NCBI GenBank assembly: GCA_945868505.1
Contig: CAMBLO010000017.1
Coordinates: 1 to 52,038, forward strand
Direction of reading: 5' to 3'
Length of the DNA stretch: 52,038 bases
From: an uncultured Clostridia bacterium
Lineage (GTDB): Bacteria > Bacillota > Clostridia > Lachnospirales > Anaerotignaceae
Shown: piece after piece, positions 32,101-40,222 of the stretch
How positions within the stretch are numbered: the first letter of the stretch is position 1
Layout: the number at the start of each line of letters is the position of its first letter
Notes under the pieces: generated by a model
What the model was told of the DNA's origin: nothing
The model's input: the letters and a program-made list of their open reading frames with translations, nothing else
Databases searched by the model: none
Translations under genes and position numbers: made by a program

Positions 32101-32724
32101 AGCGTTCTTTCTGAATTTCTTCAGAGCGTCCTGATCTACCAGTTTTGCCAGATCATCATAGTCCATTACTTCGATTTTCTGCAGTTCGTGGGAAGTACGG
32201 AAACCATCGAAGAAGTGAATGAAGGGTACGGAGCCTTTGATTGCGGACAGGTGAGCAACACCGGCCAGGTCCATAACTTCCTGTACGGAAGCGGAGGACA
32301 GCATAGCGCAGCCGATCTGACGGCAAGCCATAACGTCGGAATGGTCACCGAAGATGGAGAAGGCATGTGTACCTACTGTTCTGGATGCTACGTGGAATAC
32401 GCCGGGTTTCAGCTGACCGGCGATACGGTACATAGGGGGAATCATCAGCAGCAGACCCTGAGATGCTGTGTATGTAGTAGCCAGAGTACCTGCTTCCAGG
32501 GCACCGTGCATAGCGCCGGCAGCACCTGCTTCGGATTCCAGTTCCAGCAGACGTACAGTCTGACCGAAGATGTTCTTTTTGCCATTTGCGGACCAGCTGT
32601 CAACGTGTTCCGCCATGGGGGAAGAAGGGGTGATGGGGTAAATAGTGGCAACTTCTGTGAATGCATAAGAGATATATGCAGCAGCTTCGTTACCATCCAT
32701 GGTTTTCATGATTTTTGTGTTCAT
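29194..32724 (-). CDS. nifJ: Pyruvate:ferredoxin (flavodoxin) oxidoreductase
   Basis: This 1176-residue single-chain enzyme converts pyruvate and CoA to acetyl-CoA, CO2 and reduced ferredoxin, the central step of anaerobic fermentation. The N-terminal domain has [14 protein letters not shown]. The ferredoxin domain has the two cluster motifs [16 protein letters not shown] and [12 protein letters not shown]. The thiamine-diphosphate domain has [17 protein letters not shown] and [21 protein letters not shown], with further Cys for the proximal cluster. The length is typical. AAAGGAG precedes ATG 32724. It is monocistronic, with its own promoter and terminator. Strong codon bias suggests high expression. 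Confidence 0.98.
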   Translation of the reverse strand: [1176 protein letters not shown]

Positions 32725-32831
32725 GGAATCGAACTCCTTTCATAAATATAGTAGAGATAGGGTCATTTGTTTTTTACTTGTGTATTTCAGCTTCTTGCCA
32801 TACACAGAGTTATTACTTTTTGTATAATTTT

Positions 32832-32909
32832 ATGTTAGGATATTTGATTTTTATTGTCAATGGTATCTGAAAAAAAGTGGCTGTATTTTGTGTACAAAAT
32901 GAAATACAG
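32832..32909 (-). promoter_or_regulatory. PFOR promoter with upstream palindrome
   Basis: On the minus strand, TTGACA (32855-32860) and TAACAT (32832-32837) are spaced 17 bp. About 20 bp upstream lies a 29-bp dyad (32881-32909) with outer arms CTGTATTT/AAATACAG and core TTTTGTGTACAAAA, a likely activator site. The leader (32725-32825) can form GTGTAT/ATACAC. Confidence 0.65.
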
Positions 32910-33034
32910 TACATATTGCATTAAAAATAATACAAAATAAACTGTTTTTTGGAAAAACAAAGACACTGCGGTGAAAACAGGAAAAAGAGGTCAGACAAAG
33001 TATTTTTTTAGATACAAAACAGGGGTGAAGAGAA

Positions 33035-33970
33035 ATGGAATTGGCTAGGGTTCGATTTTTGGAAAAAGGGGAGGAAGCAGTCCTGCCCAAATGGGCAAAG
33101 CTGCTGCCCAAATCATGGGGATATCTGGAAAAACACAGACCCTATCGGCTGGAACGGGATGCAGACGGCATCCTTGGCATTTTGCAGGTGCAGCGGGAGG
33201 AGGCTCTGTCCACCCCTTGGCGGAAAGGTGCCCTGTCCCTTCTGGAAGCATTGGAAGGGGAAGGGGTCAGCATCATCGTTCCTCCGGCAGAGGGAGAATT
33301 TCCCAGAGAACGGCTGCCCTTTGCGGAGGGGCGGCGGCTGGCGGCGCTCTTTGCTTTTGAAGGAGCGGCGGAAGCCCTCAGGCGGCAGGGGAAAAACCCT
33401 GAGGAATGTACCTATCTTTTGGCGGGAGGGGATCAGGGGATGTGGCAGGCAGCCCTCTCTTCCATGGGAAATGAGGTGAACCATCTGGCTATCTTTACCC
33501 AAGAGCCCGATGGGGCGGAGGAAATCGTGGGGGAATTATATATGGGACGGGGCTTGGTGACGGAGGTCTTTTCTTCCCCGAAAAATCCTGCCTTTGCCGA
33601 AGCGGATGTCATCCTTTCCTGCGGCATGGAGCAGCGGGCTTTGGAGCATATCCTGAAAAAAGGAGCATTTTGGCTGGACTTGGCGGGGAATCGCCCCATG
33701 CTGCGGCGGCTGATGCAGCTGCGGCCCGATGTTTCCGCGGCGGAGGGGTTCTTTTTCCACGTGTCCCTCGGGAATGAGGAAAAGCAGATGGAAGGCAGAA
33801 TGGCAGAGGCGGAGGCCTTCCTGCAGTGCAGCAATTTCCGCCAAAGCTGGGGCTTTCCTCTGGAGGAATTGGAGCGGGATGTCCTTCTTTTTGAATTGCG
33901 GGAACGGGGCTTTGCCGTTTCGGGATTCTCCGCCTTCGGAAAACGGGTGAAAATTCGGAGAAACCCTTGA
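33035..33970 (+). CDS. Hypothetical protein of unknown family
   Basis: This 311-residue cytosolic protein was not recognised. It has no signal peptide or membrane helix, and is rich in Glu, Leu and Arg. Visible features are an N-terminal part with WAKLLPKSWGYLEKHR, an alternating strand/helix middle (YLLAGGDQGMWQAALSSMGNEVNHLAIFT, GRGLVTEVFSSP, ADVILSCGMEQRALEHILKKGAFWLDLAGNRPML) that could be a Rossmann-like fold, and a helical end. The pattern of a nucleotide-binding fold sensing a regulatory state is possible but unproven. AAGAGA lies just before ATG 33035. It is a single gene between divergent PFOR and greA. Confidence 0.6.
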   Translation: MELARVRFLEKGEEAVLPKWAKLLPKSWGYLEKHRPYRLERDADGILGILQVQREEALSTPWRKGALSLLEALEGEGVSIIVPPAEGEFPRERLPFAEGRRLAALFAFEGAAEALRRQGKNPEECTYLLAGGDQGMWQAALSSMGNEVNHLAIFTQEPDGAEEIVGELYMGRGLVTEVFSSPKNPAFAEADVILSCGMEQRALEHILKKGAFWLDLAGNRPMLRRLMQLRPDVSAAEGFFFHVSLGNEEKQMEGRMAEAEAFLQCSNFRQSWGFPLEELERDVLLFELRERGFAVSGFSAFGKRVKIRRNP

Positions 33971-33987
33971 TATTTCAAGGAAAAAGA

Positions 33988-34017
33988 TTGACAAGCAATA
34001 GAAAATTATTATATAAT
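33988..34017 (+). promoter_or_regulatory. greA promoter
   Basis: TTGACA (33988-33993) and TATAAT (34012-34017), both consensus, are spaced 18 bp. Confidence 0.8.
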
Positions 34018-34031
34018 CTATCAATGGTTTA

Positions 34032-34077
34032 GGAGGGGAATAAAATACCCTCCATTTTTCCTTGTCAAAAAGCAAGG
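34032..34077 (+). promoter_or_regulatory. greA leader hairpins, possible attenuator
   Basis: GGAGGG (34032-34037) pairs with CCCTCC (34048-34053), followed by ATTTTTCC; CCTTG (34060-34064) then pairs with CAAGG (34073-34077). Both lie in the roughly 90-nt leader before greA. GreA acts on paused polymerase, so feedback through this terminator-like stem is plausible. Confidence 0.5.
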
Positions 34078-34115
34078 AAACATTAAATGAGAATAGAATG
34101 AGGAGTGACACATCC

Positions 34116-34592
34116 ATGACAGAAAAGAAAGTTGTTTTGACTTATGAAGGTCTGAAAAACATGGAAGCGGAGCTGGAAAATCTGAAAACCGTCCGCAGAA
34201 AAGATGTAGCAGAAAAAATCAAAGAAGCCAGAGGTCAGGGTGACCTTTCCGAAAATGCCGAATATGACGCTGCAAAAGAAGAACAGGCAGAAATCGAAGC
34301 ACGTATCGTTCAGTTGGAAAAAATGCTGCGCAATGCGGAAGTCATCGATGAAGAAGGCGGCGCAAAAGATACCATCAGTTTGGGTACCACAGTAACACTG
34401 CTGGATGTGGAATTTGAAGAAGAAATGGAATATACCATCGTTGGTTCTGCAGAAGCAGACCCCATGAACGGCAGAATCTCCAACGAATCTCCCGTTGGCA
34501 TGGCACTGCTGGGTCATAAAAAAGGCGATAACATCAGCATCGAAACACCCGATGGCGAAGTTATTTTCAAAGTGCTGAAATTCACAAAATAA
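34116..34592 (+). CDS. greA: Transcription elongation factor GreA
   Basis: This is a 158-residue protein, exactly the family length. The N-terminal coiled coil ([50 protein letters not shown]) carries the acidic tip D-L-S-E-N-A-E-Y-D that reaches into the polymerase secondary channel and stimulates RNA cleavage. The C-terminal FKBP-like domain ends with [27 protein letters not shown] sequence. It rescues backtracked RNA polymerase. ATG 34116 follows AGGAG at ten bases. It is followed by lysS after 44 bp with no terminator, so the two are likely cotranscribed. Confidence 0.97.
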   Translation: MTEKKVVLTYEGLKNMEAELENLKTVRRKDVAEKIKEARGQGDLSENAEYDAAKEEQAEIEARIVQLEKMLRNAEVIDEEGGAKDTISLGTTVTLLDVEFEEEMEYTIVGSAEADPMNGRISNESPVGMALLGHKKGDNISIETPDGEVIFKVLKFTK

Positions 34593-34636
34593 GATATACA
34601 GGAAACAAAGGACGCACACGGATAGGAGGAAGTAAC

Positions 34637-36139
34637 GTGGCAGAAGAAATCAAGGAAGTTCAGGAGCTGACACAGCAGGAACTGAGCGAACAGAACAGAA
34701 TCAGAAGAGAAAAACTGGCACAGATGCAGGAAGAAGGCAAAGACCCCTTCCAGATTGTGAAATATGACGTAACACACCACAGCGAAGAAATCAGAGCCAA
34801 CTATGATGCCCTGGAAGGCAAGGATGTTTGCATTGCCGGCAGACTGATGAGCAAACGTATCATGGGGAAAGCATCCTTCTGCAATATCCAGGACAGAGAT
34901 GGCCTCATGCAGTCCTACGTTAGCAAAAACGATATCGGTGAAGAAGATTATGCTGCTTTCAAAAAATATGACATCGGCGATATCATCGGTATCAAAGGCT
35001 TTGTGTTCAAAACAAAAACAGGGGAAATTTCCGTACACGCAAAAGAAGTGGTACTGCTTTCCAAGAGTCTGCAGGTACTGCCTGAAAAATTCCATGGCCT
35101 GAAGGATCAGGAACTGCGCTACAGACAAAGATATGTAGACCTGATTGTAAACCCCGAATCCAGAGATACATTCATCAAACGTTCCAAAATCATTACAGAA
35201 ATCAGAAAATTCCTGGACAGCAAGGGCTTTCTGGAAGTGGAAACACCTGTCCTGCAGACCATCCCCGGCGGTGCTTCTGCAAGACCCTTCATCACACACC
35301 ATAATACACTGGATATCGATATGTACTGCCGTATCGCTCTGGAACTGCCCCTGAAGAGACTGATCGTGGGCGGCTTTGAAAGAGTATACGAAATCGGCCG
35401 TGTATTCAGAAACGAAGGTATTTCCGTTCGTCATAACCCTGAATTTACCCTGATGGAACTGTATCAGGCATATACAGACTATAACGGTATGATGGATATT
35501 ACAGAAGAAATGTTCCGTACCGTAGCACAGAACGTTTTGGGCACCACAAAGATCACTTACGGCGGCTATGATCTGGATCTGGGTCAGCCCTTCGCAAGAA
35601 AAACTATGGTTGACGCTGTAAAGGAATTCACAGGTGTTGACTTCGATCAGGTAAAAGATACAGAAGAAGCAAAAGCACTGGCAAAGGAAAAAGGCGTGGA
35701 ATTTGAAGATCGTCATGTAAAAGGCGATATCTTGAACCTGTTCTTTGAAGAATTTGTAGAAAAGAACCTGATCCAGCCTACCTTTATCATCGACTACCCC
35801 GTTGAAATCTCTCCTCTGACAAAGAGAAAACCCGATAAACCCGAATTTACAGAAAGATTCGAGCTGTTCATCGTGGGCAGAGAATATGGTAACGCTTACT
35901 CCGAACTGAATGACCCCATCGACCAGCGTTCTCGTTTTGAATATCAGGAATTCCTCCGTGAAAATGGCGACGACGAAGCAAATATGATCGATGAAGACTT
36001 CCTGACAGCACTGGAATATGGTATGCCTCCTACTGGCGGTCTGGGGGTAGGTATCGACAGATTCGTTATGCTGCTGACAGAATCCGTTTCTATCAGAGAC
36101 GTAATTTTGTTCCCTACAATGAAGCCGATTAACGACTAA
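34637..36139 (+). CDS. lysS: Lysyl-tRNA synthetase, class II
   Basis: This 500-residue class II enzyme charges tRNA-Lys. An N-terminal OB-fold anticodon-binding domain spans roughly residues 60-165. The catalytic core has motif 2 [23 protein letters not shown] and motif 3 [19 protein letters not shown], ending FPTMKPIND. The start is GTG 34637, with AGGAGG nine bases upstream. Its last codons lie in an 18-bp sequence repeated at 46040-46057, so the 3' end is the attachment site of an integrated element. The present C-terminus is the element-supplied or original copy, identical in protein. Confidence 0.97.
   Translation: MAEEIKEVQELTQQELSEQNRIRREKLAQMQEEGKDPFQIVKYDVTHHSEEIRANYDALEGKDVCIAGRLMSKRIMGKASFCNIQDRDGLMQSYVSKNDIGEEDYAAFKKYDIGDIIGIKGFVFKTKTGEISVHAKEVVLLSKSLQVLPEKFHGLKDQELRYRQRYVDLIVNPESRDTFIKRSKIITEIRKFLDSKGFLEVETPVLQTIPGGASARPFITHHNTLDIDMYCRIALELPLKRLIVGGFERVYEIGRVFRNEGISVRHNPEFTLMELYQAYTDYNGMMDITEEMFRTVAQNVLGTTKITYGGYDLDLGQPFARKTMVDAVKEFTGVDFDQVKDTEEAKALAKEKGVEFEDRHVKGDILNLFFEEFVEKNLIQPTFIIDYPVEISPLTKRKPDKPEFTERFELFIVGREYGNAYSELNDPIDQRSRFEYQEFLRENGDDEANMIDEDFLTALEYGMPPTGGLGVGIDRFVMLLTESVSIRDVILFPTMKPIND
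36109..36126. repeat. attL core in the lysS 3' end
   Basis: This is the left copy of the 18-bp core. Similarity to the right side continues less perfectly to about 36175 (TTGATTTT, GGG and TGAGGGT blocks). Confidence 0.75.
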
Positions 36140-36244
36140 AACGTTGATTTTTCGGGCTTTTCTGAGGGTGCAAAGGCGAAAAAGTATTGGTTTTGTACCA
36201 ATTTTGTACCAATTTTACAGAGATTTTTGAAAAATAATGTAGAT

Positions 36245-36283
36245 AACCGTAGAGTAGATAAACCTGCTCTACGGTTTTTTATT
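36245..36283 (+). terminator. Terminator downstream of lysS (inside the element)
   Basis: AACCGTAGAG (36245-36254) pairs with CTCTACGGTT (36267-36276), followed by TTTTATT. Confidence 0.88.
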
Positions 36284-36420
36284 GTTATGAAAGGTACACT
36301 TTTTGTATTCCCTAGTGGTCTTCAGGGAGTGCATAAAAAATACAGAGCTACACTGCAACAAACAAAGAAATAAAAAGTTTAAAAATGTTTTGCCGATGTA
36401 CTTGGGTACAACGGAACCAT

Positions 36421-36559
36421 TCAACATCAATAAATAGCCAACTTTATTTTACAGAATAGGCTTTTCGGGGAGCTTGTGAAACAGGCTGAGAGGATAGCGT
36501 TTTTTACTATCGACCCATACAACTGATGCAGATAATGCTGCCGTAGTTTCTGATGTTGA
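36421..36559 (+). promoter_or_regulatory. TPP riboswitch 1 (degenerate)
   Basis: The thi-box elements are GGGGAGC, GGCTGAGAGGAT, TCGACCC, CTGATGCAGATAATGCTGCC and CGTAG, from about 36466 to 36550. The conserved tail GGGAA is replaced by TTTC, and ACCTGAT is AACTGAT, so this aptamer may be weakened. Outer arms TCAACATCA (36421-36429) and TGATGTTGA (36551-36559) form a perfect 9-bp closing stem. Confidence 0.85.
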
Positions 36560-36616
36560 GTTTAGAAAAACTATAAAATTTTTTTGTATAAATATTTTGA
36601 TAATCAAGGATAATAG

Positions 36617-36745
36617 AAGGGGAGCCTGTAAGACAGGCTGAGAGGATAGTGTTTACTATCGACCCTTATTACCTGATGCAGATAATGCTGCCGTAGGGAA
36701 ATAGAAAAGTCGGAGACACTGAAAAAAGGTGTCTCTGACTTTTTT
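36617..36745 (+). promoter_or_regulatory. TPP riboswitch 2 with terminator, no downstream thiamine gene
   Basis: This is a canonical aptamer: GGGGAGCC, GGCTGAGAGGAT, TCGACCC, ACCTGATGCAGATAATGCTGCC and CGTAGGGAAATAG (36617-36703). The expression platform is a 15-bp terminator stem (36705-36719 with 36729-36743) and T-run. The next coding sequence is a decayed conjugative-element gene, so the riboswitch pair has no thiamine gene to control here. Confidence 0.92.
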
Positions 36746-36805
36746 AGAAAGATCGTTTCAAAAAATAAAGAAACGTTTATTTTTTATTGTTTCATGAAAA
36801 CAGAC

Positions 36806-36842
36806 AATACCCTCTAGGATGAAAGTCCTAGAGGGTATTTGT
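36806..36842 (+). terminator. Strong hairpin after the riboswitches
   Basis: A 14-bp perfect stem (36806-36819 with 36826-36839), then TGTTC. It may mark the end of a deleted thiamine transcript. Confidence 0.75.
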
Positions 36843-36879
36843 TCAGTGCTGGGAATGATTTAATTTGGCATGTTGCAAA

Positions 36880-37272
36880 ACAAATTCTTTTAGGCTCTCT
36901 TTGCTAACACTGGAAAGAATGGTGAAACTGCAAGCAAGGGGAGAATTAGAAGTACCATCTACCTATCTTTCTATTGCAAAAGAAATTCTTGGTGCAGAAG
37001 ATAATGTGTATTGTAATAGTAGTATAAGTAGTACCCTGCAGTATACAGAAAAAATGAACGATGCGTTTCAAACATTCTGCTATGGAGGAGAAGAAAATCT
37101 TGGAGATATTGTCCGAGCAGCTACGTTTCCCTATGAATGAAGCTATGACCGACCAGCAGAAGAAAAATATCATGAAAATGAAGGATGATGTGAAGCTGCG
37201 TTACTTTGATGCTCCGGATTTACAGCATGTGGAAAAGAACGCGTACAGATTTATCAATGCGATCAGCGATTA
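36880..37272 (+). pseudogene. DUF932-like conjugative-element gene, degraded
   Basis: Two reading frames together give a DUF932-like sequence. Upstream (frame of 36880) there is LQYTEKMNDAFQTFC, then after a frameshift near 37090-37110 EQLRFPMNEAMTDQQKKN and VKLRYFDAPDLQHVEKNAYRFINAISD. The latter pattern is characteristic of DUF932 proteins carried by plasmids and ICEs, of unknown role. The sequence then breaks into another frame, so the gene lacks its N-terminus and C-terminus. Confidence 0.6.
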
Positions 37273-37308
37273 GCTCAGGATTCTTCTATAAAGGTTGTAC
37301 ATGAACAA

Positions 37309-37686
37309 ATGAGGTGGATGGGCAAAAATCCAGAAGAACTAGAAGTAGCTGGTGGTCCCACTTATAAAGAAAGCCAACTGGAAGAACTTCGTAAGTATTT
37401 GTGTACGATTTCTGATGTAGACAATAAAACCATGCAAGGAATAAAAGAAAAAATTGCAAGGGACTACAAACAGGTTTTGCCAGAAGATGTACGGACGAAA
37501 GGGAAATCTTTTTCGGAAGAGAAACTGGAAAAGATTTTATCAATATTGCATTTGCAGCTAAAAAAAGAAGAAAAACGTGAGAGAAGGGAAGGAAAAACTA
37601 CAAAGAAAACATACTATTCTATTCTTGAAGAAGGAGAAGAACCAGAAAAAGAAGCAGAGTTTTCTGAGGATACAGAAGAAATTTAA
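37309..37686 (+). CDS. Partial mobile-element protein, unrecognised
   Basis: This 125-residue frame begins at ATG 37309, but the same frame is open upstream to 37210, directly abutting the DUF932 remnant. It probably represents the C-terminal part of a larger protein joined by deletion. The sequence is charged and helical (EELEVAGGPTYKESQLEELRKYLCTISDVDNK, FSEEKLEKILSILHLQLKKEEKRERREGKTTKK) with an acidic tail. No family was recognised. It precedes the excisionase gene by 38 bp, as in Tn916/Tn1549-like right ends. Confidence 0.45.
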   Translation: MRWMGKNPEELEVAGGPTYKESQLEELRKYLCTISDVDNKTMQGIKEKIARDYKQVLPEDVRTKGKSFSEEKLEKILSILHLQLKKEEKRERREGKTTKKTYYSILEEGEEPEKEAEFSEDTEEI

Positions 37687-37724
37687 CGCACTAAGAGAAA
37701 TTGGGTAGAAAGGAAGGATGCGTT

Positions 37725-38012
37725 ATGACAGGAACTATGTTGTTGGAAAAGCAGCGTACGTCGGAATTCAGTGATCATACTAGAGATGATTTGGCTGTGG
37801 AACAGATGAGACGAAAAAGAAATGAAGTCCCTCTCTGGCATAAAACCCTGCTTACTTTAGAAGAAGCAGCAGATTATACCGGGCTAGGATTACAGAAATT
37901 GCGTGACATCAGTAATGATGAAAACTGCAAGTTTGTTCTTTGGAATGGAAGAAAACGTCTATTTAAAAGAACAAAATTGGAAGAGTATCTTGAGAAAGCG
38001 TACTCTGTATAA
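37725..38012 (+). CDS. xis: Excisionase-like DNA-binding protein
   Basis: This 95-residue protein has a winged-HTH of the Tn916-excisionase type in its second half: LTLEEAADYTGLGLQKLRDISNDENCKFVLWNGRKRLFKRTKLEEYLEKAYSV. That module recognises the element ends and steers the integrase toward excision. The N-terminal 35 residues are an additional charged segment. ATG 37725 follows AAGGAAGG. It lies 57 bp before the integrase remnant, the usual xis-int order, and appears intact although its partner is broken. Confidence 0.8.
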   Translation: MTGTMLLEKQRTSEFSDHTRDDLAVEQMRRKRNEVPLWHKTLLTLEEAADYTGLGLQKLRDISNDENCKFVLWNGRKRLFKRTKLEEYLEKAYSV

Positions 38013-38069
38013 TCAAAAAAGAAGATGGGATGCCAAAAGGCATCCCTATTTTTGAAAGGAGAAACTTGT

Positions 38070-38479
38070 ATGGCAAATAACAAACGCTATGATAGTAAAC
38101 GAAGATTGCTGAAAAAGGGTGAGCAGCAGCGTGCAGATGGCTACTATGTATATCGTTGGACAGACCGCAGGGGAGTCAGACACAGCGTTAATGCAAAAAC
38201 TTTGGAGGAACTTCGCGAAAAAGAAGATGAAATACTGAAGAATAGCTTGGATGGGATTCGTTCTGATGTGGCAAATGCCACGGTCAACGATGTATACGAA
38301 CTGTGGTGGTGGAATCCGGCGTGAATGTAAAGGTTGTGCAGGAAGTATTGGGGCATAAGGATGTATCTACAACATTGGATATCTACACCGATGTGACCAG
38401 GGAGCTGGCTCGCAGAGAATTTGATGACCTTGAGAAGAAAATGAATGAGAATTTAAAATCTGCAGAAGTTGAAAAATAA
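38070..38479 (+). pseudogene. int: Tyrosine integrase with large internal deletion
   Basis: The first 80 codons encode the arm-binding and start of the core-binding region of a Tn916-type integrase (RYDSKRRLLKKGEQQRADGYYVYRWTDRRGVRHSVNAKTLEELREKEDEI). At about 38300-38320 the sequence jumps to the C-terminal catalytic end in another frame: SGVNVKVVQEVLGHKDVSTTLDIYTDVT, with the LGH motif and active-site Tyr region. A full protein is about 390-400 residues, so roughly 250 are missing. ATG 38070 follows AAAGGAG. The gene cannot make active integrase. Confidence 0.85.
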
Positions 38480-38482
38480 TAT

Positions 38483-38538
38483 GTCGCGGCTGGATGTATA
38501 TTTGACCTGTAATGGGTCATTAGACATCCAGCCGTGAC
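38483..38538. repeat. Inverted repeat after the integrase remnant
   Basis: GTCGCGGCTGGATGT (38483-38497) pairs with ACATCCAGCCGTGAC (38524-38538), with an inner TGACC/GGGTCA stem. It may be a terminator or the end of the older conjugative element. Confidence 0.65.
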
Positions 38539-38653
38539 AAATCATCCGATTTCAGAACAAAAGATTGACTTTTTTAGAATGAATCGGTACAATAAAGAAA
38601 AAACAACTAACTTATGAGTTAGTAACTTTAGGGTATGCAAGGGGGGTGTTATC

Positions 38654-40045
38654 ATGTTTTATTGCAGAGAAGAAGAACTTCAAAAAATGGAAAAACGCTA
38701 TGGAAAGAATCATTTCGAGTGTGTTGTTATATATGGCCGTAGACGAGTAGGGAAAACTTCCTTAATCAATGAGTTTTGTAAGGATAAACCCACGATTTAT
38801 TTTTCTGCTTTGAACTCCACATCAAAGGAAAATCTGGAAGAATTATCAAAGGCAATCCATTTATTACAATATCCGGATACACCCAATGCACCGATATATT
38901 CCAGTTATGGGGATGCACTGGATGCAATCACGGAACTGGCGAAAGAACAGCGATTGGTTTTTGTCATTGATGAATATCCCTATCTGGCAAAAACGGAGAA
39001 ATCTATTTCTTCCCGATTGCAGCATATGATAGATCATGTATGGCAATATACGAATCTGTATTTGATTCTTTGTGGTTCTTCCATGAGTTTTATGGAATAT
39101 CAGGTGCTGGGTTACGAAAGTCCTCTGTATGGCAGAAGAACGGCACAGTTTAAACTTGAAGCGTTAAAATATAAGGAAATGACTGTTTTTAATCCTAATC
39201 TCGGTAATGCAGAACAGGCTTTGGTTTATGGTATTACAGGAGGGATTCCTCACTACATCAATAAACTGGATGTAGAAGAAGATTTGGATGATGCCCTTAT
39301 GGAAAATCTGTTTGATACCTCCAGCTATTTGTTTGAGGAGCCGGAGAATCTTCTGAAACAGGAGCTGCGGGAACCTCAGATTTATAATGCTATTATCAGT
39401 GCGATTGCAGGCGGCGCTTCCCGTGCCAATGAAATAGCTACAAAAACTGGTATGGAATCCGGTCCCTGCATGAAATATATCAAGGTTCTGTTGGACTTAG
39501 GCATTCTGAAAAAAGAAACACCTATGGGAGAAAAACCTGGTCGCAAAACCATTTATACAATCGGGGATAATTTCTTCCGTTTCTGGTATCGGTTTGTACC
39601 AAAGAATATGTCCATTATCAGTTCCGGCAGAATTGCCCAATTGTATGAAAAAGCAGTGAAGCAGTATTATCCGGAATATATGGGATTGATCTTCGAGAAA
39701 ATGTGTCAGGACTATCTTTTGTATTATGCTTCTGATTTGCCTATTGAAATCAAGGAAATCGGACAGTGGTGGGGGACAGATGCGAAGGCTCGCAAAGAAG
39801 TTCAGATTGATATTGTCGGTGTACCAATAGAGGGGAAAGAATATCTGATTGGTTCCTGCAAATATAAAAATGAAAAAATTGGCGTTGATGAATTGGAACT
39901 TCTACAGCACTATGCATCCGTTTTTGGCCGTGGCGAAAAATACCATTATTATATTTTCTCCAAAGGTGGATTTACGGATGCCTTGTTAGAACAGGAAAGA
40001 CTGGGAGCTGTTACCTTGCTGACATTGGATGATATATATCGATAA
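38654..40045 (+). CDS. AAA ATPase with C-terminal DUF234 nuclease-like domain
   Basis: This 463-residue protein has an STAND/archaeal-type ATPase domain, with Walker A GRRRVGKTSL at residues 28-37, Walker B LVFVIDEYPYL near 101-111 and sensor LCGSSMSFM. A winged-helix follows (about 245-300, TKTGMESGPCMKYIKVLLDLGILKK), then DUF234, a PD-(D/E)XK-like fold with ARKEVQIDIVGVPIEGKEYLIGSCKYKNEK. Such proteins are common in archaea and anaerobic bacteria. Their role is unclear; nuclease or regulatory functions have been suggested. A GGGGGGTG-like site lies upstream of ATG 38654. It stands alone in the element. Confidence 0.85.
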   Translation: MFYCREEELQKMEKRYGKNHFECVVIYGRRRVGKTSLINEFCKDKPTIYFSALNSTSKENLEELSKAIHLLQYPDTPNAPIYSSYGDALDAITELAKEQRLVFVIDEYPYLAKTEKSISSRLQHMIDHVWQYTNLYLILCGSSMSFMEYQVLGYESPLYGRRTAQFKLEALKYKEMTVFNPNLGNAEQALVYGITGGIPHYINKLDVEEDLDDALMENLFDTSSYLFEEPENLLKQELREPQIYNAIISAIAGGASRANEIATKTGMESGPCMKYIKVLLDLGILKKETPMGEKPGRKTIYTIGDNFFRFWYRFVPKNMSIISSGRIAQLYEKAVKQYYPEYMGLIFEKMCQDYLLYYASDLPIEIKEIGQWWGTDAKARKEVQIDIVGVPIEGKEYLIGSCKYKNEKIGVDELELLQHYASVFGRGEKYHYYIFSKGGFTDALLEQERLGAVTLLTLDDIYR

Positions 40046-40222
40046 ATACGTGAAGAAAACAGCCTCGGATGAGAATCGAATATTGATCGATTATGGAAAC
40101 CTCGAAAGTAGCACAGTTCATGTCTGAGGTTGTCGGCTGTTGGAGACAAATCGGTGCGAACCAGACCATAATCTACTACCGTTTGACTATGGATGACTTG
40201 ATTTCTATAAAATACTGTAAAG
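40046..40222. other. Non-coding spacer with folded segments
   Basis: AACAGCC near 40063 and GGCTGTT near 40135 can pair at long range, with CCTC/GAGG and GAATCGA/TCGATT stems inside. No gene was found. Confidence 0.4.

Noticed and set aside
29413..32745. A 1110-codon open frame on the plus strand opposite PFOR
   Set aside because: Same codon-alignment artefact; the PFOR frame is clearly the coding one. The product would be Cys- and Phe-rich without a family.
38070..38324. Short N-terminal integrase frame as a gene in its own right
   Set aside because: The C-terminal part continues downstream in another frame, so it is a deleted integrase, not a small protein.
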